Shown here piece after piece: positions 43,847 to 48,597 of a DNA stretch of 48,597 nt. This DNA comes from Flavobacterium pectinovorum (lineage in GTDB: Bacteria; Bacteroidota; Bacteroidia; Flavobacteriales; Flavobacteriaceae): positions 58,355 through 106,951 of the forward strand of contig NZ_RCZH01000007.1 in NCBI RefSeq assembly GCF_006438875.1. The letters run 5' to 3'. The position numbers and the translations under genes were made by a program. Under the pieces are notes generated by a model, which was not told where the DNA came from, made no database searches, and worked only from the letters and a program-made list of their open reading frames with translations. Numbering within the stretch: position 1 is the stretch's first letter; each line of letters starts with the position of its first letter.

Positions 43847-45208
43847 ATGAGAACACATTTCATCGCAATAGGCGGGAGCGCTATGCACAACTTAGCATTA
43901 GCATTGCATAACAAAGGATATCAGGTTACAGGTAGTGATGATGCTATTTTTGAACCATCAAAATCTAGATTAGAAAAAAAAGGAATTTTACCGATTGAAT
44001 TAGGTTGGTTTCCTGAAAAAATCACGGCTGATATTGATGCGATAATTCTCGGAATGCATGCAAAAGCTGACAATCCGGAGTTGTTGAAAGCACAGGAATT
44101 GGGTTTGAAAATTTATTCTTATCCTGAATTTTTGTACGAACAATCTAAGAATAAAACGCGTGTTGTAATTGGAGGTTCTCACGGAAAAACTACAATTACT
44201 TCAATGATTTTGCATGTAATGCATTATCATAATATCGAAGTCGATTATATGGTAGGCGCACAATTGGAAGGTTTTGATACTATGGTGCATCTTACTGAAG
44301 AAAATGATTTTGTCGTTTTGGAAGGCGATGAATATTTATCTTCTCCAATCGACAGACGACCAAAGTTTCATTTGTACCAACCTAATATTGCTTTGATTTC
44401 CGGAATTGCCTGGGATCATATTAATGTTTTTCCAACGTATGAAAATTATGTTGAGCAATTTGAAATTTTCATTGCCAAAATTACCAATGGTGGAATCTTG
44501 GTTTATAATGAAGATGATTCTGAAGTAAAACGTGTTGCCGAAGCCGCTACGAATCCAATTCGTAAATTGGCTTATACAACTCCAAAATATAGCGTTCATG
44601 ATGGTGTAACTTTGCTGGAAACTCCGGAAGGCGATATGCCAATCGAAGTATTTGGAGCGCACAACTTGAACAATTTGGCTGGAGCCAAATGGATTTGCCA
44701 AAACATGGGCGTTGATGAAGCTGATTTCTACGAAGCGATTGCTAGTTTTAAAGGAGCATCAAAACGATTAGAAAAAATCGCAGAAGGAAAAGGAAAAGGA
44801 AAAGTTGCCTATAAAGATTTTGCACATTCACCAAGTAAAGTGGCTGCAACTACAAAAGCGGTAAAAGAACAATATCCAAACAGAACTTTGGTTGCGTGTC
44901 TGGAATTACATACTTATAGTAGTTTGAATGCAGAATTTTTGAAAGAATATGAAGGAGCACTTGAATATGCGGATGTTGCAGTTGTATTCTATTCGCCTGA
45001 CGCTGTAAAAATTAAACAACTTGAAGAAGTAACTTACGAACAAATCGCGAGTTCTTTCAATCGCAAAGACTTGATTATTTATACCAATCCTGCAGAATTC
45101 AAAGAATATTTGTTCAACTTGAATCTTGAAAACTCAGCTTTGTTATTGATGAGTTCTGGGAATTACGGAGGATTGAACTTTGATGAAGTGAAGGGATTGA
45201 TTAATTAG
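43847..45208 (+). CDS. mpl: Mpl-type Mur ligase (UDP-MurNAc:tripeptide ligase)
   Basis: A 453-residue Mur ligase. N-terminal UDP-binding domain opening HFIAIGGSAMHNLA, ATP loop GGSHGKTT (109-116), catalytic-domain text NDFVVLEGDEYLSSPIDRRPKF and GIAWDHINVFPTYENY, and C-terminal domain AYKDFAHSPSKVAATTKAVKE. Mpl joins recycled L-Ala-gamma-D-Glu-meso-DAP to UDP-MurNAc, in place of stepwise MurC/D/E. The DAHSPSK-like DFAHSPSK and the length favour Mpl over MurC. Confidence 0.85.
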   Translation: MRTHFIAIGGSAMHNLALALHNKGYQVTGSDDAIFEPSKSRLEKKGILPIELGWFPEKITADIDAIILGMHAKADNPELLKAQELGLKIYSYPEFLYEQSKNKTRVVIGGSHGKTTITSMILHVMHYHNIEVDYMVGAQLEGFDTMVHLTEENDFVVLEGDEYLSSPIDRRPKFHLYQPNIALISGIAWDHINVFPTYENYVEQFEIFIAKITNGGILVYNEDDSEVKRVAEAATNPIRKLAYTTPKYSVHDGVTLLETPEGDMPIEVFGAHNLNNLAGAKWICQNMGVDEADFYEAIASFKGASKRLEKIAEGKGKGKVAYKDFAHSPSKVAATTKAVKEQYPNRTLVACLELHTYSSLNAEFLKEYEGALEYADVAVVFYSPDAVKIKQLEEVTYEQIASSFNRKDLIIYTNPAEFKEYLFNLNLENSALLLMSSGNYGGLNFDEVKGLIN

Positions 45209-45245
45209 AAAATTAGTCAATTAGTCAATTAGAAAATTTGATAAT

Positions 45246-45280
45246 GTGCCAATGCAATTTTGTAGTTGGCACTTTTTTTT
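45246..45280 (+). terminator. Terminator of the Mpl-type gene
   Basis: GTGCCAA / TTGGCAC stem followed by eight T. Confidence 0.75.
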
Positions 45281-45328
45281 AGCTTTAAGTTAGAGTTTAG
45301 ATTTTTTCTATTGGAATTTATTGAAATT

Positions 45329-45955
45329 TTATTCCCAATATCTATAATGTCCTACGATCTTGTATTTGAATAAACAATCTTCGAGAACTTGTCCGTTGCT
45401 GACGTTGTGTACAATTAGATTTCGTTTTCCGTCTGTTGATTTTTTGCTTGTAATAATTCCTATATGTGGCAATTTGTCGTTAATCATCCAGGTTACAATT
45501 TCTCCGGTTTTATAATCTTTTGGGTTTTGAGTTATTGGTAATTCTTGTCCATTTCTTTCAAAGAAAACTTCTAAATTCGGAACTCTTCTATGATCGATAT
45601 TTGTATCAGTTTTTGTCATTCCCCATTTTTGTAAATTCGGATATGCTGAAAAATTCGCTATCATATCTTCATGAATTTCTTTTTGTAAATCGATACCTAA
45701 TATTCGATAAGAACGGATAATAACATCTGTACAAACTCCTTTATTTTTTGGAATATCGCCGTTTGGGTATTCTATCGAAAAATAAGACGGATCGTATTCT
45801 ATCGAAGAATCAATAATAGAGAGCGCCGCATTTGACAATTTATCTGCAAAAGTGTTTGATATTGCTGTAGAATTTTCGGTTAGAACTGCTGCTTTTTCTT
45901 TTTGATTGCAAGAAAAGAATAAGAACACGATGATAAAAGTATGTATAGATTTCAT
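45329..45955 (-). CDS. DUF1287 lipoprotein
   Basis: A 208-residue protein with a lipoprotein signal (VFLFFSC, Cys16). The DUF1287 core is clear: YPNGDIPKNKGVCTDVIIRSYR, IDLQKEIHEDM, WGMTKTDTNIDHRRVPNLEVFFERNG, GEIVTWMI and PHIGIITSKKS. The invariant Cys in GVCTD and the His in LPHIGI suggest an NlpC/P60- or CHAP-like amidase fold acting on peptidoglycan (inference). It lies beside the peptidoglycan-recycling ligase, but on the opposite strand. Confidence 0.85.
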   Translation of the reverse strand: MKSIHTFIIVFLFFSCNQKEKAAVLTENSTAISNTFADKLSNAALSIIDSSIEYDPSYFSIEYPNGDIPKNKGVCTDVIIRSYRILGIDLQKEIHEDMIANFSAYPNLQKWGMTKTDTNIDHRRVPNLEVFFERNGQELPITQNPKDYKTGEIVTWMINDKLPHIGIITSKKSTDGKRNLIVHNVSNGQVLEDCLFKYKIVGHYRYWE

Positions 45956-46087
45956 TATGATAAATATAGGAGTTTGATTGATAGTTATTTTACGTTTAAA
46001 ATTAATTAATTTTGAAATAGTAATTCATTATTTATGAATGATTTTTCTTATTTTTTAATATATTAGCCCTTCAAGAATATAATAAGT

Positions 46088-46558
46088 ATGAGTGCAAGAA
46101 TAGAGGCTGTAAGAACCACAAGTGAGAATCCTGATTTTGTAAAATTGATCGATATATTTGATACCTTTTTATGGGAACGTTATCCGGAGTTGAAGAAAGA
46201 GTATTGGGGTAACAATTTGATTGAATTTAATGATAATGTTTTTCTTATTTATTTAGAAGGAAAACCCGTTGCAAGTGGGTGTTTTAAAAAATATAATGAG
46301 AGTACAGTAGAGTTAAAACGTATGTTTGTTTCGCCAGAAGCAAGAGGTTTAGGATTGGCACAACTGGTTATTAAAGAACTCGAAACAGAAGCAAAGAATC
46401 AAGGTTTTGAAACCATGATTTTGGAAACGCTTTATAAACAAATTGAAGCCATAAGTTTATATCAAAAAGTAGGGTTTGAAATTGTAAAAAACTATGAGCC
46501 TTATGTTGGCTTGACAAATAGTGTTTGCATGAGTAAATCTATTAATGTTTTGCAATAG
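46088..46558 (+). CDS. GNAT family N-acetyltransferase
   Basis: A 156-residue acetyltransferase. The acetyl-CoA loop is in VSPEARGLGLAQLVIKELE, preceded by KRMFV and followed by LYKQIEAISLYQKVGFEIVKNYEPYVG, all typical. The substrate is unknown. Its stop and the radC start are directly adjacent, so it is likely the first gene of a GNAT-radC-yjjG unit. Confidence 0.9.
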   Translation: MSARIEAVRTTSENPDFVKLIDIFDTFLWERYPELKKEYWGNNLIEFNDNVFLIYLEGKPVASGCFKKYNESTVELKRMFVSPEARGLGLAQLVIKELETEAKNQGFETMILETLYKQIEAISLYQKVGFEIVKNYEPYVGLTNSVCMSKSINVLQ

Positions 46559-47248
46559 ATGGACATAACTTATTTTCCAATTTCAGATTGGTCAGAAGAA
46601 GATCGTCCCCGTGAAAAGTTAATTTTAAAGGGAAAAGAAGCTTTAAGTAATGCTGAATTAATTGCCATTCTTATCGGTTCTGGAAGTCGCAATGAATCTG
46701 CTGTTGATTTAAGCCGTCGTATTTTAGCTAGTGTAGATAATCTGAATTCTTTAGCAAAATTATCTCTGTCTCAATTAATGAATTTTAAAGGAATAGGAGA
46801 GGCGAAAGCTATTGCTATCGTTGCCGCTTTAGAATTGGGCCGTCGTCGAAGAGTTGAAGAAACAGTTCAGTTGATTCGAATAACTTCAAGTAAAATGGTT
46901 TTCGATATTATGCAGCCCATTATTGGGGAATTATCACATGAAGAATTTTGGGTGCTTTTTCTTAATAATTCTAATAAAGTAGTTTCAAAATCACAATTAA
47001 GTCGAGGAGGAATTACGGGAACAATCGTTGATGTTCGCCTTATTTTTAAACTTGCACTTGAAAACGGAGCTACTGGTTTGATTTTGAGTCATAATCATCC
47101 TTCCGGGAATTTGCTTCCAAGTGATGCAGATAGAGAAGTTACAAAGAAAATTAAGTTAGCGGGAGATAGTTTAGATGTTAAAGTTTTAGATCATTTGATT
47201 ATTACTGAAACAAAATATTATAGTTTTGTAGATGAAGGAATTTTATAA
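46559..47248 (+). CDS. radC: RadC family JAB/MPN-domain protein
   Basis: A 229-residue protein with an N-terminal helix-hairpin-helix-like region (LMNFKGIGEAKAIAIVAALELGRR, 73-96) and a C-terminal JAMM metalloprotease-like domain. The metal motif H-x-H-x10-D is complete: His178, His180, Asp191 in LSHNHPSGNLLPSDAD. Despite its name, a role in DNA repair is doubtful, and its substrate is not known. It is full length. Confidence 0.95.
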   Translation: MDITYFPISDWSEEDRPREKLILKGKEALSNAELIAILIGSGSRNESAVDLSRRILASVDNLNSLAKLSLSQLMNFKGIGEAKAIAIVAALELGRRRRVEETVQLIRITSSKMVFDIMQPIIGELSHEEFWVLFLNNSNKVVSKSQLSRGGITGTIVDVRLIFKLALENGATGLILSHNHPSGNLLPSDADREVTKKIKLAGDSLDVKVLDHLIITETKYYSFVDEGIL

Positions 47249-47251
47249 GTT

Positions 47252-47938
47252 ATGAATACCACTATTACCGACATTTTTTTTGATTTAGATCACACACTTT
47301 GGGATTTTGATAAAAACTCAGAGATGGCTTTTGATCGTATTTTTAAAAACAGATTTCCTGAAATTAAAATTCAGGATTTTATAGCCCATTATGCTCCCAT
47401 TAATCAAGCTTGCTGGAAGTTATATCAAAACGATGAAATTACACATGTCGAATTGCGTTACAATAGATTAAAGTTTTCTTTTGATGCTTTAAATTTTGAA
47501 ATATCGGATGAAGATATTAATCAAGTTGCAAATGATTATATCGAATTTTTAACCGATAATAATCACCTTTTTGATGGTGCAATTGAAGTTTTGGAATATT
47601 TAAAACCAAAATACAATTTGCACATCATTACCAATGGCTTCGCAAATGTTCAGGACAAGAAAATAAATAACGCTGCACTTGCGGGTTATTTTAATACTAT
47701 AACAAATTCTGAACTTGCAGGCGTTAAAAAGCCGAATAGTATTATCTTTGATTATGCTGTCAATTTGGCTAAAGCTTCAAAAGAAAATAGTATTATGATT
47801 GGTGATTGCCTTGACGCAGACGTTAATGGAGCATTAAACGCTGGTTTGGACGCTATATTTTTCAATGATAAAAAAATTGAAGCTCCTGAGAATATCAAAC
47901 AAATAAACCATTTATTAGAACTTAAAAAATATTTATAA
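47252..47938 (+). CDS. yjjG: YjjG family noncanonical pyrimidine nucleotidase (HAD)
   Basis: A 228-residue HAD phosphatase. Motif I is Asp11-Leu-Asp13 in FFDLDHTLWDFDKNS, motif II is the Thr of IITNGF, motif III is the Lys of GVKKPN, and motif IV is MIGDCLDADVNGA. The DHTLWDFDKNSE text is specific to the YjjG group, which dephosphorylates abnormal or excess pyrimidine nucleoside monophosphates. It starts 3 bases after the radC stop. Confidence 0.92.
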   Translation: MNTTITDIFFDLDHTLWDFDKNSEMAFDRIFKNRFPEIKIQDFIAHYAPINQACWKLYQNDEITHVELRYNRLKFSFDALNFEISDEDINQVANDYIEFLTDNNHLFDGAIEVLEYLKPKYNLHIITNGFANVQDKKINNAALAGYFNTITNSELAGVKKPNSIIFDYAVNLAKASKENSIMIGDCLDADVNGALNAGLDAIFFNDKKIEAPENIKQINHLLELKKYL

Positions 47939-47940
47939 TT

Positions 47941-48597
47941 ATGAGAATAAAATTTTTGTTAATTGCATTTCTAGCTTCGTTTATTGGGTTTTCGCAATCT
48001 GTTAATGACTATAAAGCGGTAATTGTACCTTTAAAATATGATTTTCTTAAAACCGAAAATCAATATAGATTGTCTACAATGACAAAATCTAATTTAATTA
48101 AAGCTGGTTTTCAAGCTTTTTATGTAAATGAAGAACTTCCTGCAGGATACGGAGATCGTTGTGATCTTTTGTATGTGGATGTAAAAAGAGATAATGGATT
48201 TTTAGTAACTAAACTTTATATTGAGTTTAAAGATTGTTACGGAAAAGTGATTTATACTTCGGAAATTGGTAAAAGTAAAGAGAAGGATTACGAAGTTGCT
48301 TATAGAGAATGCTTAGATCTTGCATTTGTTTCTGTAACAGGATTACATTATAAATATAGTGGTAAAGCCGTTGCTCCAACAGTAAGAGCGACGCCTGTTA
48401 GTCCTGCAGCTGCGGCAGTTACAACATCAGCAGCAGTTGCTGTTGCCGTTGCTCCTTCGCCAGATCTTAAAGATTCTAATTTATTGTATGCACAACCAAC
48501 AGAATCAGGATACCAATTAATTGATAAAACACCAAAAGTGGTTATGAAGTTGCTTAAAACTTCTCAATCTAATGTGTTTATTGCAATAAAAGATAAT
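47941..48597 (+). CDS. Exported protein of unknown function (3' truncated)
   Basis: An open frame from the ATG at 47941 runs off the end of the window (219 codons seen). A signal peptide ends IGFSQ (about residue 20). The body (VNDYKAVIVPLKYDFLKTENQYRLSTMTKSNLIKAG-like text, then a cysteine in DRCDLLYVDV) is followed by an alanine/valine-rich linker (about 131-155), then a second domain that is cut off. Two bases after yjjG, so probably the same operon. Family not recognised. Confidence 0.75.
   Translation, partial: MRIKFLLIAFLASFIGFSQSVNDYKAVIVPLKYDFLKTENQYRLSTMTKSNLIKAGFQAFYVNEELPAGYGDRCDLLYVDVKRDNGFLVTKLYIEFKDCYGKVIYTSEIGKSKEKDYEVAYRECLDLAFVSVTGLHYKYSGKAVAPTVRATPVSPAAAAVTTSAAVAVAVAPSPDLKDSNLLYAQPTESGYQLIDKTPKVVMKLLKTSQSNVFIAIKDN

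Overview
The window reads as chromosomal DNA of a Bacteroidota species, most likely a Flavobacterium. It is AT-rich and shows TAnnTTTG-type -7 promoter boxes. It carries an S46 dipeptidyl-peptidase, a TonB-dependent receptor, a short adenylate kinase, many small membrane proteins, and a dense set of intergenic dyads. No tRNA, rRNA, CRISPR array or transposase gene was seen. Both ends cut through genes: an ABC exporter on the left and a secreted protein on the right.

Layout. 1-2000: the end of a peptide/bacteriocin-type ABC exporter, with a 41-residue membrane protein overlapping its stop, convergent with an orphan KAS III-like gene. 2000-7000: gcvP and a UbiA-like membrane protein, with two elements (2339-2608 and 6670-6892) that share terminal inverted repeats. 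7000-10000: a DUF1090 protein, a membrane protein, a decayed copy of an SRPBCC gene, then two AidA/PixA-type inclusion-body proteins. 10000-15131: a three-gene operon linked by ATGA overlaps (epimerase, membrane protein, SRPBCC), then a series of membrane-protein genes ending in a GbsR/MarR regulator, with three copies of a matching palindrome upstream of three of its genes. 15400-18350: a DUF1842 protein, a CxxCH haem protein and a RhiA-like protein. 18400-29300: SanA/YdcF-like protein, lipoprotein, M3 peptidase, purE-purK with a small gene between them, TonB receptor, and a sorbosone-dehydrogenase-type lipoprotein. 29400-33400: hpt, adk, a CNNM/CorC transporter and obg. 33400-48597: a beta-barrel protein, a DPP7-type S46 peptidase, a 2106-residue alpha-2-macroglobulin with an inserted TonB-plug-like domain, a TPR protein, an Mpl-type ligase, a DUF1287 lipoprotein, GNAT-radC-yjjG, and the truncated last gene.

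The strongest candidate for an undescribed system is the pair of loci at 8688-9975 and 15406-18319. The genes for an AidA/PixA protein and a DUF1842 protein, which are not homologous, have nearly the same structured 5' leader, ending exactly 21 nt before each ATG. This looks like a cis-acting RNA shared by an inclusion-body/accessory-protein regulon. Other points of interest are a self-consistent GbsR operator set, three genes with a -7 box exactly 4 nt before the ATG (possible leaderless mRNAs), and the alpha-2-macroglobulin/plug fusion.

All function calls rest on reading motifs and recalled family features. No database search was run.
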